DNA from: Desulfosporosinus nitroreducens
GTDB lineage: Bacteria > Bacillota > Desulfitobacteriia > Desulfitobacteriales > Desulfitobacteriaceae
Length of the DNA stretch: 64,000 bases
Assembly: GCF_023897015.1 (NCBI RefSeq)
Contig: NZ_JAMHFY010000001.1
Location: 186,001-250,000 of the forward strand
Direction: 5' to 3'
The position numbers were made by a program, and so were the translations under genes. Positions 52,471 to 61,313 of the stretch are shown in pieces. Within the stretch, counting starts at the first letter, position 1; each line of letters begins with the position of its first letter. The notes below the pieces were generated by a model. The model ran no database searches. It had not been told where the DNA came from and saw only the letters and a program-made list of their open reading frames with translations.

Positions 52471-53219
52471 TAGACCTTCACCCCTTCTACCATTTTTTTA
52501 ACCCCGAGCGGGTAAACAGGAATCATATTATCGACTAACCATCTTAAGGATTCTCTAGGTGTGCACCCCCAGTTCGTAGGACAGGTAGATAAGATTTCAA
52601 CTAAAGTGAACCCGATACCAGCCATCTGATATTCAAAGGCAGTCATAATTGCTTTTTTCGCTTTGGAGACTTCTTGGGGGGTGTGCACAGACACCCGGGC
52701 AATATAAGCCGGCCCATCCAGAGTCGCTAACATTTCCGATACTCTAATGGGATACCCTTGGGGAGCGGCATCTCTGCCTTGAGGAGAAGTCACACTTACT
52801 TGCTTTAAAAGAGTTGTAGGGGCCATTTGCCCACCGGTCATACCATAAATGGCATTATTTACGAAAATCGTTGTGATTTTCTCACCGCGGGCAGCGGCAT
52901 GCACAATTTCTGCAGTACCAATGGCAGCCAGATCCCCATCACCCTGATACGTAAAAACGATCTTTTGGGGATGAACTCGTTTAATTCCTGTAGCAACAGC
53001 CGGTGCCCTGCCATGAGCCGCTTGTTGCATATCAAGATTAAAGTAGTTATAGGCCAAGACAGAGCATCCTACCGGAGATACGCCAATCGTTTCTTCCCTG
53101 ACTCCCAGTTCGTCAATCACTTCAGCCACTAGGCGGTGAATGATGCCGTGTGTGCAGCCTGGGCAATAGTGAGTCTTGGCCGAGGTTAATGCTTCCGGTC
53201 GATCAAAAACTGTTATCAT
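52470..53219 (-). CDS. 2-Oxoacid:ferredoxin oxidoreductase, beta (TPP-binding) subunit
   Basis: About 249 residues from the ATG behind GGAGGGG; a longer frame lies within the alpha gene. HYCPGCTHGIIHRL, GVSPVGCSVLAYNYF, and the TPP motif YQGDGDLAAIGTAEIVHAAARG with FVNNAIYGMTGGQMAPTT. Together with alpha and gamma it oxidises a 2-oxoacid to acyl-CoA. Substrate may be 2-oxoisovalerate-type, given the adjoining dehydrogenase, or 2-oxoglutarate. Confidence 0.93.
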   Translation of the reverse strand: MITVFDRPEALTSAKTHYCPGCTHGIIHRLVAEVIDELGVREETIGVSPVGCSVLAYNYFNLDMQQAAHGRAPAVATGIKRVHPQKIVFTYQGDGDLAAIGTAEIVHAAARGEKITTIFVNNAIYGMTGGQMAPTTLLKQVSVTSPQGRDAAPQGYPIRVSEMLATLDGPAYIARVSVHTPQEVSKAKKAIMTAFEYQMAGIGFTLVEILSTCPTNWGCTPRESLRWLVDNMIPVYPLGVKKMVEGVKV

Positions 53220-54285
53220 GCGTTTTCCCCTCCTTTCCGCTATTGACCAAACGTTTAACTTCCTCAAGAACTGCGCGAGCGGCAGGAACCATGCCCCCGA
53301 CACGCCCATACAAGTGGACCGGAACTTTAAACTCAAGGTTATAGCGAATGTCTTCCACAAGTTGGCCCATGCTCATCTCGACGGTGAGGACACGTTCAGA
53401 TTTTTTACAGGCCTCCTGCAGAGCGACTTTCGGGAAAGGAAATAAAGAAATGGGTCGGAATAACCCTGCCTTGATTCCTTGAGCTCTTGCTTGATCCACA
53501 ACCGCTTTAGCTATCCTGGCCGAAGTGCCGTAACCAACCAAGATCAGTTCAGCATCATTCGTCTGATAGTTTTCCCAGAGCACTTCTTTTCTCATCCGGT
53601 CATACTTTTGTTGCAAATGATGGTTGTGCTTTTCAAGTTCTGCAGGATCAAGAAATAATGAGTTAATTATATTGGGGTTTCGCCCCTTGGCGCCGGTCGT
53701 TGCCCACGGCTTCTCCAGTCTGAGAGTTTCTTTTTCTTCCGAGAATTCAACGGGCTCCATCATTTGTCCGAGAATGCCATCCCCTAAAATCATAACGGGA
53801 TTACGGTATTCATCGGCAAGGTCAAAGGCTTTCTCCATTAGATCGACCATTTCCTGAACGGTGGCCGGGGCGAGCACAAGCAATCTATAGTCCCCATGCC
53901 CACCCCCTTTGACTGCTTGGAAATAGTCGGATTGGGCAGGCTGAATGCCGCCAAGCCCCGGTCCCCCTCGCTGGATATTTACAATGACACAAGGGAGCTC
54001 TGCGCCCGCCATATAGGTAATTCCCTCCTGTTTAAGGCTGATTCCCGGGCCAGATGAGGACGTCATTACTCGTGCCCCGGCACCCGCAGCACCGTAGACC
54101 ATATTAATCGCTGCAATCTCAGACTCTGCTTGAACAAATACTCCTCCGACTTCCGGAAGACGTTTCGCGAGATACTGGGAAATTTCATTTTGCGGAGTAA
54201 TGGGATACCCAAAAAAATAACGGCAACCGGCGCGAATCGCCGCTTCTGCTAAAGCCTCATTACCCTTCATTAGTACCTTCGCCAT
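53203..54285 (-). CDS. 2-Oxoacid:ferredoxin oxidoreductase, alpha subunit
   Basis: About 360 residues from the ATG behind AAAGGAGGAAAA. GNEALAEAAIRAGCRYFFGY, PITPQNEISQYLAKRL, MTSSSGPGISLKQEGITYMAG and NIQRGGPGLGGIQPAQSDYF are the conserved alpha-subunit blocks, followed by a transketolase-C-like region. Overlaps the delta gene by 26 bases and the beta gene by 17, so the four genes are tightly coupled. Confidence 0.93.
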   Translation of the reverse strand: MAKVLMKGNEALAEAAIRAGCRYFFGYPITPQNEISQYLAKRLPEVGGVFVQAESEIAAINMVYGAAGAGARVMTSSSGPGISLKQEGITYMAGAELPCVIVNIQRGGPGLGGIQPAQSDYFQAVKGGGHGDYRLLVLAPATVQEMVDLMEKAFDLADEYRNPVMILGDGILGQMMEPVEFSEEKETLRLEKPWATTGAKGRNPNIINSLFLDPAELEKHNHHLQQKYDRMRKEVLWENYQTNDAELILVGYGTSARIAKAVVDQARAQGIKAGLFRPISLFPFPKVALQEACKKSERVLTVEMSMGQLVEDIRYNLEFKVPVHLYGRVGGMVPAARAVLEEVKRLVNSGKEGKTHDNSF

Positions 54286-54499
54286 TATTCTTTTCCTCCT
54301 TTCGTACTGTGATTGCGACATCCGGACACATTCTGGCACAAAAGCCACAAGAGATGCACTTTTCTTGATCTGCCACGGTGGCCGGGTGAAAGCCCATCGC
54401 ATTCAAATGAGCGGCCATATTCACAATATGTTTTGGGCAGGCCTCCACACAAAGCTCACACCCTTTACAGCGGTCCTCATCAAACTCAACTCTCAGCAT
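54260..54499 (-). CDS. 2-Oxoacid:ferredoxin oxidoreductase, delta (2x4Fe-4S ferredoxin) subunit
   Basis: About 79 residues from the ATG behind AAGGAGGAG. Two cluster motifs, CKGCELCVEACPKHI and CISCGFCARMCPDVA, of the KorD/VorD type. It passes electrons from the TPP site to free ferredoxin. First of the delta-alpha-beta-gamma run and 50 bases after the dehydrogenase gene. Confidence 0.92.
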   Translation of the reverse strand: MLRVEFDEDRCKGCELCVEACPKHIVNMAAHLNAMGFHPATVADQEKCISCGFCARMCPDVAITVRKEEKNNGEGTNEG

Positions 54500-54551
54500 A
54501 AAAGCTCCTCCTTGTCTGGTTAAATTCAGACCAATCAACGTTGACGAATGC

Positions 54552-55616
54552 TTAGCTTAAGTAATTCGAGCGAATTCGTCCGATCCTCTCAATGCGCTGT
54601 TCAGCCATACGATCCGCAGCAATATAGGTCGGTATTTTAAACTCTTTGGCGATTTTAAGGACTTTAGCAACATTGTCATAGACCTTTTCAACTTTTTTCA
54701 GGGCACGATCATAATTGTACCCGTCCAATTCATCTGCAACATTGATAACACCGCCACAATTAATAACATAGTCAGGCGCATAGAGAATTCCAAGTTCATG
54801 CAACTTGTCTCCGTGGTATTCTTCTTTTAGCACATTATTAGCAGCACCCGCGATAATTTGGAACTTGAATTGTGAAATCGTTTGATCATTAACCACTGCC
54901 CCCATGGCACAGGGTGCGAAGATATCTGCTTTTACGCCAAAGATTTCTTCAGGCCGGACAGCGGTCGCTCCTATTTCATCAATTACACGTTTTATAAGGT
55001 CATCATGAATATCCGTGACAATAAGTTTGGCACCCTCTTCGTGCAAGTGTTTTGCCAAATAATAGCCGACATGTCCCAGTCCCTGAATCGCAATTGTTTT
55101 TCCCCTCAAGGAGTCGCTGCCATAGGCTTCCATAGCGGCAGCTTTCATCCCACGCCATACTCCACGAGCTGTCATCGGGGAAGGATCTCCGGAAGCGCCG
55201 CAGGAAGATACTCCTGTCACAAAATCGGTCTCTAAATGTACCCAATCCATATCTTGAACAGTTGTCCCAACATCTTCAGCGGTAATGTACCGTCCGTTCA
55301 GTGATTGCACATATCGGCCAAAGGCTCGGAACAACTCTTCATTTTTTTGGGTGCGGGAGTCTCCAATAATCACGGTTTTTCCGCCGCCAAGATTTAAACC
55401 TGCTGCTGCATTTTTATAGGTCATCCCTCGAGCAAGCCTTAATGCATCAAAGATTGCATCTTCTTCGCAGGCATAATCCCACATCCTTGTTCCGCCCAAG
55501 GCTGGTCCTAAAGTTGTATCGTGTATACAAATAACGGCCTTCAAACCGGACGTCTGATCCTGACAAATAACGAGCTGTTCGTAATCGTACTTCTGTAGGT
55601 ATTCAAAAATTTCCAT
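54552..55616 (-). CDS. Glu/Leu/Phe/Val dehydrogenase family (leucine dehydrogenase type)
   Basis: 354 residues. The catalytic Lys is in [20 protein letters not shown], the substrate-binding loop is [10 protein letters not shown], and the NAD Rossmann motif is [20 protein letters not shown]. Size and [19 protein letters not shown] agree with leucine/valine dehydrogenase (Bcd) more than with glutamate dehydrogenase. It deaminates branched-chain amino acids to 2-oxoacids, the likely substrates of the following ferredoxin oxidoreductase. A sigma-54 promoter lies 46 bases upstream. Confidence 0.9.
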   Translation of the reverse strand: MEIFEYLQKYDYEQLVICQDQTSGLKAVICIHDTTLGPALGGTRMWDYACEEDAIFDALRLARGMTYKNAAAGLNLGGGKTVIIGDSRTQKNEELFRAFGRYVQSLNGRYITAEDVGTTVQDMDWVHLETDFVTGVSSCGASGDPSPMTARGVWRGMKAAAMEAYGSDSLRGKTIAIQGLGHVGYYLAKHLHEEGAKLIVTDIHDDLIKRVIDEIGATAVRPEEIFGVKADIFAPCAMGAVVNDQTISQFKFQIIAGAANNVLKEEYHGDKLHELGILYAPDYVINCGGVINVADELDGYNYDRALKKVEKVYDNVAKVLKIAKEFKIPTYIAADRMAEQRIERIGRIRSNYLS

Positions 55617-55661
55617 GATATTTCCCCCTCAGGTCTTCTGATCATAATTCTCCTTATTTAA

Positions 55662-55677
55662 TGCAATAACGCTGCCA
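55662..55677 (-). promoter_or_regulatory. Sigma-54 (-24/-12) promoter of the leucine dehydrogenase operon
   Basis: On the minus strand TGGCAGCGTTATTGCA matches TGGCACG-N4-TTGCA, with the invariant GG and GC exactly ten bases apart. It lies 45 bases before the dehydrogenase start, and a sigma-54 activator gene is next door. Confidence 0.8.
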
Positions 55678-55829
55678 GGACATTCCTGAAATCCAAAGCC
55701 TCATATATTTATTCTCCTTAAGTAAAGAATTTTCTGAATTTATCCGGTTTTAGTTTAAAAAAGATCTTGGGAAAAGACTGAGGCTACGATAAATTCATAG
55801 TTAGCAGGCTTGTCAGTAATGCAAAAAAA

Positions 55830-55889
55830 TTCATGGTTTGCAATAACTTGCATGCAATAAATTGCAGGCCCATGATTGCAAACCATGAA
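55830..55889. promoter_or_regulatory. Palindromic upstream activator sites (enhancer candidates)
   Basis: Perfect 15-bp inverted repeat TTCATGGTTTGCAAT (55830-55844) and ATTGCAAACCATGAA (55875-55889), with another palindrome TTGCATGCAA (55848-55857) between. They lie 150-230 bases upstream of the sigma-54 promoter, the normal distance for activator binding. The long arms could also form a terminator-like hairpin for the regulator gene, but there is no T-run. Confidence 0.65.
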
Positions 55890-55938
55890 TAAAGTTAAAA
55901 TCATCACTCGGATTTCCTTCAAAAGAGCTGGCATTTAT

Positions 55939-57357
55939 TCAGATAAGAGCATGCCGCTCTAATTTATAATAGAAATTGCGCAGAGACATTTTCAGGTCCT
56001 GCGCGGACTTTGTTTTATTACCCCCATTTTTTTGGAGTGTAACTAAAAGTATGGCGCGTTCCCATTGTCGTTGCAGGCTTTCAAACCCGCCCTCCTCTGT
56101 CGTTAACCTAGACTGTACCGAGTTGTCGTAACCCAGCTCCGGATGATTGACATTCGGATAGGCCAAAACCGGAAGATGTTGTAATTCCACAACTGTTTCT
56201 CCTAACCTCATATTAATAATTGCTCTCCCTAAAATGTTTTCTAACTCTCGAACGTTTCCCGGCCAGGAATAGCCCATCAAAATTTGTAACGCCTCGTCAC
56301 TTACTCTTTCAACACAGCGTCCGTAGTCTTGATTGAAACTTCCAATAAGGTGGTGGACAAGTAAAGGGATATCATCTCTTCGCTGTCTTAAGGGTGGAAT
56401 AATGACTGGAATCACATTTAAACGATAATATAAATCTTCCCGAAATCTGCCGGCTCGCAATTCAGCTTCTAAATTTGCATTAGTAGCTGTAATCACTCGC
56501 ACATCTATGTTGAACGGACGGTTATCTCCGACTTTTACAATTTCACGTTCTTGAAGCGCGCGCAAAAGTTTAGCTTGAAGGTTAAGACTGATTTCTCCAA
56601 TCTCATCGAGAAAAATAGTTCCCCCGTTGGCCTCTTCAAAAAGGCCCGACTTTCCACCGCGTTTGGCACCAGTAAAAGCACCTTCAACATAACCAAACAA
56701 CTCGCTCTCCAAAAGGCCCTCCGCCAATGCTCCGCAATTCACTCGGATAAACTGCCCTTTTTGTCGGTCACTTGAGCGGTGGATGGCATGAGCAAACAGT
56801 TCTTTACCAGTCCCGCTTTCGCCGCGTAAGAGGACCGTAGCCGGCGTCACCGCTGCACGCCTTGCTTGTTCGATGGATGCTTTAATGGCATCGCTTTCAC
56901 CGATAATGTCACTAAAGGTATACTTTGCTTCCAAATGACGAATTAATCGTTTCGCTCTTTCCAACTCCTCTGAAAGTTTATGGATCTCGGAGATATCGTG
57001 GAGCACGCCTACACTTCCCCTCAACTGCCCAGAAACAATGATCGGAGCGACATTGACAATCACCTCTTTGTGTTTAGGCCCCACTTTCATAAAAACGCCT
57101 TTAACAGGCTGACGAGTTTTCAAGACTTGGATGTGCATACTTTCTCCTTCAGCAATGTCTACGGTAGGAGGTTTACCAATGACATCATTCGCTGTTAGGC
57201 CTGTCAATCTGGTATAAGCAGGGTTAATTAATAATCCAAGTCCGTTTTCATCTACCACTGAAATCGCATCCTGGGAGGAATCAATAATTGCGGAAAGCAG
57301 AATACGAACCTCCTGCAGCGTGTTTACTTTGGCTCTTAGCTCGTCAAATTCCTCCAT
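55939..57357 (-). CDS. Sigma-54-dependent transcriptional activator with PAS sensor (BkdR-like)
   Basis: About 472 residues from the ATG eight bases after GGAAGGGG. A PAS domain (about 20-130, [16 protein letters not shown] and [10 protein letters not shown]), AAA+ core with Walker [17 protein letters not shown], sigma-54 contact loop [15 protein letters not shown], Walker [13 protein letters not shown], arginine fingers in [13 protein letters not shown], then a Fis-type HTH ([19 protein letters not shown]). It should activate the adjoining dehydrogenase operon. In Bacillus, bkdR and bcd also lie near spo0A, which fits the spo0A fragment next to it. Confidence 0.92.
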   Translation of the reverse strand: MEEFDELRAKVNTLQEVRILLSAIIDSSQDAISVVDENGLGLLINPAYTRLTGLTANDVIGKPPTVDIAEGESMHIQVLKTRQPVKGVFMKVGPKHKEVIVNVAPIIVSGQLRGSVGVLHDISEIHKLSEELERAKRLIRHLEAKYTFSDIIGESDAIKASIEQARRAAVTPATVLLRGESGTGKELFAHAIHRSSDRQKGQFIRVNCGALAEGLLESELFGYVEGAFTGAKRGGKSGLFEEANGGTIFLDEIGEISLNLQAKLLRALQEREIVKVGDNRPFNIDVRVITATNANLEAELRAGRFREDLYYRLNVIPVIIPPLRQRRDDIPLLVHHLIGSFNQDYGRCVERVSDEALQILMGYSWPGNVRELENILGRAIINMRLGETVVELQHLPVLAYPNVNHPELGYDNSVQSRLTTEEGGFESLQRQWERAILLVTLQKNGGNKTKSAQDLKMSLRNFYYKLERHALI

Positions 57358-57481
57358 ATCAATTGCCCCTTCCAACTATCACCTTTTGCTATGGATAAGT
57401 TCATTCTCTTTCTATCGGTAAAATCCTGCTAGCTATAATTCATTTAATAATATTTGCGATTTCTCATTTTATTAAAAATAA

Positions 57482-57523
57482 AACACCTTTATTTGTACCC
57501 AAAGCAGGTATAATAAAGGTGTT
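57482..57523 (-). terminator. Terminator of spo0A
   Basis: AACACCTTTATT and AATAAAGGTGTT with an inner TACC/GGTA stem, followed on the minus strand by TTTTATTTTTAATA. It is 50 bases past the spo0A stop, and kept although most of the gene is not here. Confidence 0.8.
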
Positions 57524-57572
57524 AACTTTAGAATTTTTACTAAAAAATTTGTACGCATTATATGTACTGCTC

Positions 57573-57728
57573 TTAATACATTATTGACATGCGCAGTTTA
57601 TCAGCCACCATTGCCACGAATTCCGAATTGGTGGGTTTACCGCGATCGACATTAATGGTGTACCCAAAAAAGCGATTCATGAAATCTACATTTCCACGAT
57701 CCCAAGCCAATTCAATGGCATGACGGAT
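57573..57728 (-). pseudogene. spo0A: 3' end of spo0A (last 51 codons); the rest is replaced by other DNA
   Basis: The minus strand encodes [15 protein letters not shown], then [18 protein letters not shown] and [10 protein letters not shown] with a short tail and stop, the highly conserved C-terminus of the Spo0A DNA-binding domain. Upstream of the Ile codon at 57726-57728 similarity stops at once: the frame meets a stop four codons further out (positions near 57741), and AT-rich unrelated sequence follows. Spo0A should be about 260 residues, so four fifths are missing. Either an element has integrated inside spo0A, with the 5' part beyond the right edge, or the gene was deleted. Its terminator is still present. 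Confidence 0.85.
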
Positions 57729-57740
57729 TTTACCAAAGGT

Positions 57741-58035
57741 TCAAGATTCTTTGCAAACATTCTATATCAATACAGTTTATTGGTTTATACCTTATAAATT
57801 TGTCACTATATAATTCTATTTTATTTTAATTCTATGGGCAAGTCAATATCACAAAAAGTAAAAAATGACCTTAGAGCAATTAAACCAATGGATACCTCTA
57901 AATAGCTTAGTTTAGTTTTAGGCATTTTTAAGAGTTTTATAATTTTTTGGAGATACTATTCATCATTACGGGTCGCTGTAAATCACCCTTCCACAAATCT
58001 AACCATGTACATAATTTCATTCATAATAATGAAAG
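57741..58035. other. AT-rich left end of the accessory island; no gene seen
   Basis: About 295 bases, very A/T-rich, starting directly at the spo0A breakpoint. A 23-codon frame at 57834 on the plus strand has no ribosome site. No integrase, direct repeat pair or attachment core can be proved, because the other end of the island is outside the window. Confidence 0.5.
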
Positions 58036-58317
58036 CTATAGGTTATTTACAAGTATCTTGATTTTGTTAAACCGATCTTTAATGTTCTTTAAGTTAGCTA
58101 TTCCTTCATATGGGTGGAAATTTATAATTATATTATGACTTTCTTCTTCAAGCTCTTTGATTTTTTCCTCCCTTGCTAAATCTTGTATTCTAATCACAAG
58201 TCTTTCTATTCGTGTTTTTAATACATATGGTCTGAAATTTTCTTCCTCAACGTCAATAATTAAATCATCTAATTCTTTTCTTATTGCATTTATATTATTA
58301 TTAATCATTTCTTTCAA
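58036..58317 (-). CDS. Small helical protein of the island
   Basis: 93 residues, Glu/Lys/Ile/Asn-rich and almost fully helical, with heptad-like spacing (RIERLVIRIQDLAREEKIKE) that suggests a coiled coil. No known motif. Its start overlaps the nucleotidyltransferase stop by 17 bases, so it is translated from the same message. A small partner following a nucleotidyltransferase could be an antitoxin or regulator, but that is a guess from layout alone. Lower GC than the chromosome. Confidence 0.6.
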   Translation of the reverse strand: MKEMINNNINAIRKELDDLIIDVEEENFRPYVLKTRIERLVIRIQDLAREEKIKELEEESHNIIINFHPYEGIANLKNIKDRFNKIKILVNNL

Positions 58318-59047
58318 TTCCTCTTTTCAATATATCTAATGACCTAGTAATTAATATCTCTAATTTATCTACCCACGAATTAATATATTCTTTTGTGATT
58401 GGTTTAAGATTAGGAATAATAAGTTTCCTGTTATATACAATCCTGAAATTGTATAACTCTATATATTCCTTAATATTGAAAGGGAAATCAATGCCTATAT
58501 CTTCAATACAAGTTTTTACAGGTTGTATTCGCCCAAAAGAAATTTTATTATTTATGTATGCTAATGCAATACAGGTATTACGAGCAATAGAGGCTAAAAT
58601 ATTCAATTCATAATTATATGTTTTATCGTTAAAACCAATAGATTCTCTAATATCATTACATATTGTAGAATATTCCATTAAATCGAAATATGTATTGCGG
58701 TAAGGCTTAATATTTTCCAGGACTTTTTCTAAGAATTGTGTTTTAGAATAAAAAATTTTACATTCCGTTTTGAGATGCCATAAAAAATACGAACCATATT
58801 CACACATATTGTTAATTGCATTTTTAGTATATAAAGATATCCATTCAAAAGGGATATCTAGTTGCTTTTGTAAAGATATTTTTTTATTTAAATAGCTTAT
58901 TTCATCACAATCTTCAATGATAAACAATAAATCCAAATCACTATTCTCATCAGATTCGCCACGCGCATGAGAACCAAAAATTACTATGGTATCTATATCC
59001 TCTAAAGAAATCTCAAACGAATAATTATCGACATTAAAATCATACAT
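58301..59047 (-). CDS. DNA polymerase beta-like nucleotidyltransferase with helical C-terminus
   Basis: About 248 residues; start at the ATG 11 bases after AAGGTGA, longer frames overlapping the preceding gene without a site. The minimal nucleotidyltransferase signature is clear: IVIFGSHARGESDENSDLDL gives GS-x9-DxD for two metal ligands. After about residue 110 the chain is helical (IRESIGFNDKTYNYELNILA; ARNTCIALAYIN), resembling a HEPN-like bundle, but no R-x4-6-H nuclease motif is seen. MNT-type enzymes transfer AMP or other nucleotides to protein or RNA in toxin-antitoxin and antibiotic-resistance settings. It lies between the channel-like gene and the small helical gene, all on one strand. 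Confidence 0.78.
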   Translation of the reverse strand: MYDFNVDNYSFEISLEDIDTIVIFGSHARGESDENSDLDLLFIIEDCDEISYLNKKISLQKQLDIPFEWISLYTKNAINNMCEYGSYFLWHLKTECKIFYSKTQFLEKVLENIKPYRNTYFDLMEYSTICNDIRESIGFNDKTYNYELNILASIARNTCIALAYINNKISFGRIQPVKTCIEDIGIDFPFNIKEYIELYNFRIVYNRKLIIPNLKPITKEYINSWVDKLEILITRSLDILKRGIERND

Positions 59048-59057
59048 AAAACATAAA

Positions 59058-59960
59058 TCACCTTCTATTGATATTTTTATATAAGGATGCAATGAAAAAT
59101 CCTGTGAAAACAACCCCTATAAAGTATTGAGACATCATAATAATTTTTGTTATATTATTATCCGTATATAAACCAGAAGAAACTGTAAAGAAATTACAAA
59201 TACTGTGATAAAATGAATTATAATAATCAATTTCAAACTTTTCTTCATTGCCAATCGTATAAAGAAATACATTGCCACTTTTCCAGTAAATAATTGAGTA
59301 TATCCAATTCACTAGAAACATTACACCAAATAGTTGATATATATTTTCACCATAACCCCAAACATATCTACTCATCTTACTTGTAATATACCTGAAAAAT
59401 GCAATGATCTTGTCATTATTAGACTTTATTTTATAATAAGTTTTCTGATCCAATCTAAATGTTTCAAAATAATGATCTTCCCTTGCTAATCGTTCTTGAA
59501 AAAAAAACCTTTTATAATCCTCATCTCTTCCCGCCCTCAAACATTCTATAGCTAAATTTTTACAGAGTTTTTCTCTAAGATTATACTCTGAAGGGAGGCT
59601 ATTAAATACTAGGTTGAAATCAATGCAACAATCCTCGAATATAGTATAAATCATATCGCAATGTTGCATTTTAACACCATCAAAATTGCAATTTATGAAT
59701 TTACTTCCAACGAAATTCACTTGATTTAAATTAGTATTCTTAAAATAACAGCTAATAAAGATATTATGTGATAAATCACATTCTTTAAATTCCGATTCCC
59801 TAAAGCCCATATTTGCAAAGGTACAATCTCGTATATCCAAATGATTCAACTTTAAAGTTTTATCTGGTCGTTCATTTGCAAATACTTTGTCTCTGATAAT
59901 TACATTGCTTTCTACTGACATAATACTCATGTTCACTTTAGATAAAATATATTGTTGCAT
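59058..59960 (-). CDS. Pentapeptide-repeat protein fused to an ion-channel-like membrane domain
   Basis: About 300 residues from the ATG behind AAGGGGGA. Residues about 40-110 are pentapeptide-type repeats (LDIRDCTFANMGFRESEFKE, then CDLSHNIF, NTNLNQVNF, NCNFDGVKM), predicted to form a right-handed beta helix. A linker with RAGRDEDYKRFFFQERLARE follows. The last hundred residues hold two transmembrane helices (IYQLFGVMFLVNWIYSIIYW; IIMMSQYFIGVVFTGFFIAS) around a pore-helix-like FYHSICNFFTVSSGLYT, the Ion_trans_2 layout but without a canonical TVGYG filter. A membrane pore governed by a cytoplasmic beta helix is an attractive abortive-infection effector; this is inference. The stop and nucleotidyltransferase start are 11 bases apart. 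Confidence 0.75.
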   Translation of the reverse strand: MQQYILSKVNMSIMSVESNVIIRDKVFANERPDKTLKLNHLDIRDCTFANMGFRESEFKECDLSHNIFISCYFKNTNLNQVNFVGSKFINCNFDGVKMQHCDMIYTIFEDCCIDFNLVFNSLPSEYNLREKLCKNLAIECLRAGRDEDYKRFFFQERLAREDHYFETFRLDQKTYYKIKSNNDKIIAFFRYITSKMSRYVWGYGENIYQLFGVMFLVNWIYSIIYWKSGNVFLYTIGNEEKFEIDYYNSFYHSICNFFTVSSGLYTDNNITKIIMMSQYFIGVVFTGFFIASLYKNINRR

Positions 59961-59966
59961 AGACAT

Positions 59967-60402
59967 TCCCCCTTGAAGCTAATATTTGACTCACAAATGT
60001 TTAAACAAAATGCTGATGACCCATTTCAATAATCCTTGTATCTTAATAAGGTTAATAGGTACTAACCCATTAATTTCTATATGTTATAAATTCAACAAGT
60101 TACTTGATTATCCCTGCTATAAAACAAATCTCAGAAGATATAGTAGTAAGGTAATAAACGTTATTAAAACCACAAATGCTATCGCGGTCTTAAAAATAAC
60201 TTGCCTATGAGCGTAAATGTACTATGCACATTACAGCTTTTCAGAATAATGTCTACTTGTTGTAAACTACCCCCACCCATGACAACAAAAAGAAGGGCTT
60301 TATCCCTTCTCAGCTTTAACACTGGAGCAGGTCTAACTACCTTATATGATAGTTCCTCGCTTTTTTGCAGTTCCATAAAAAGTTTATTAAGTAATACGTA
60401 AG
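59967..60402 (-). other. Gap in the island with a terminator, no convincing gene
   Basis: About 435 bases. AGAAGGG (60291-60297) and CCCTTCT (60304-60310), followed on the minus strand by TTTTTGTTG, form an intrinsic terminator that would end the HD-domain transcript. A 65-codon minus-strand frame runs through the hairpin and lacks a ribosome site, so I do not count it. The remainder probably holds the promoter of the channel/nucleotidyltransferase cassette. Confidence 0.55.
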
Positions 60403-60999
60403 CTAGTCAGTTTTATTCTCAATAAAATACGTTGCTTCCATATCTGCAGTACTTAAAGCAAATGATAACGGAAACTGTTCAAAAGAATCACCTATGCTCC
60501 TTTTATCCTCAGTACCTGAAAAACCCATATGATATCTAATAGCAAATGCTTCCTCACGTGTCAGTTTCATGAACCCTGTAATTATATATACAGACTTCTC
60601 ACCATGCCCGTAAGGAAGCTTATCGTCATATTCATAAATTGGCACAGCTCTCCATACTCCATTCTCATCCTTGATGTTTCTTGAACCCTTCTTATAGCAG
60701 TTTATTTTACAAACATCATGCAATAGGGAAACAATAGCTATTGTTTCCTCATCATATGTCATATTATATAAATTATTAACCCTTTCTCTTGACAAATAAT
60801 CCTTTAAACAATGATAGACATTTACACTATGCTCTACCAATCCGCCTTCGTAGGAGCCATGAAATCTTGTACTTGATGGTGCAACAAAAAAATCACTTGA
60901 TTTAGATGAAAGATAATCAAGTAGTCTATCTGCTCCTTCTCTTTTGATATATTCATTGTATAGTTGTAGAAATTCTTCTTTTTGATTTTCTCCATTCAA
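60403..60999 (-). CDS. HD-domain phosphohydrolase
   Basis: 198 residues from a TTG start 11 bases after GGAGGA. The metal His and Asp residues are in YEGGLVEHSVNVYHCL, VSLLHDVCKINCY, PYGHGEKSVYI and AIRYHMGFSG, then STADMEATYF, a full HD set. Proteins of this length and pattern are common on clostridial mobile elements and may cleave nucleotides or nucleic acid ends. It has its own terminator and is not obviously coupled to either flanking cassette. Substrate unknown. Confidence 0.8.
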   Translation of the reverse strand: MNGENQKEEFLQLYNEYIKREGADRLLDYLSSKSSDFFVAPSSTRFHGSYEGGLVEHSVNVYHCLKDYLSRERVNNLYNMTYDEETIAIVSLLHDVCKINCYKKGSRNIKDENGVWRAVPIYEYDDKLPYGHGEKSVYIITGFMKLTREEAFAIRYHMGFSGTEDKRSIGDSFEQFPLSFALSTADMEATYFIENKTD

Positions 61000-61313
61000 C
61001 TCGCTTCAATTCCTCCATCTTTCAGGGTTCTCCTGTCTTTTCTTCTCCCGCATTTTAAAGATTCCTACATTGTCATATTTTCTGGGCATCACGCTTAAAG
61101 CGTAATAATCAGCTCCTAAGAATCGCAAAAAGATATTCAATAATATTATTCAACTAAAATTCCTGAGGACTTAGAGGTCGTTCAATGTTGCCATTGTAGT
61201 ATTTAAACAGTCAAGTAAAATTAACGACACTATTATCTTTAATAACTGGCATTTATGATCTACTTAGATGTACCCTTACTCAGGCTTAATCTAATAAAGT
61301 AAAACCAATTTGC
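61000..61313. other. Gap between the HD gene and herA
   Basis: About 314 bases without a convincing frame, repeat or terminator. It should contain the end of the herA/sir2 transcript and the promoter of the HD gene. I see no sharp hairpin with a T-run. Confidence 0.4.

Noticed and set aside
57645-57740. tRNA-type attachment site at the island end
   Set aside because: The boundary lies in a protein gene (spo0A); no tRNA is present, and an attachment core cannot be proved with one end only.
59986-60210. A plus-strand frame of 74 codons in the island gap
   Set aside because: No ribosome site, composition of translated AT-rich noncoding DNA, and no motif.
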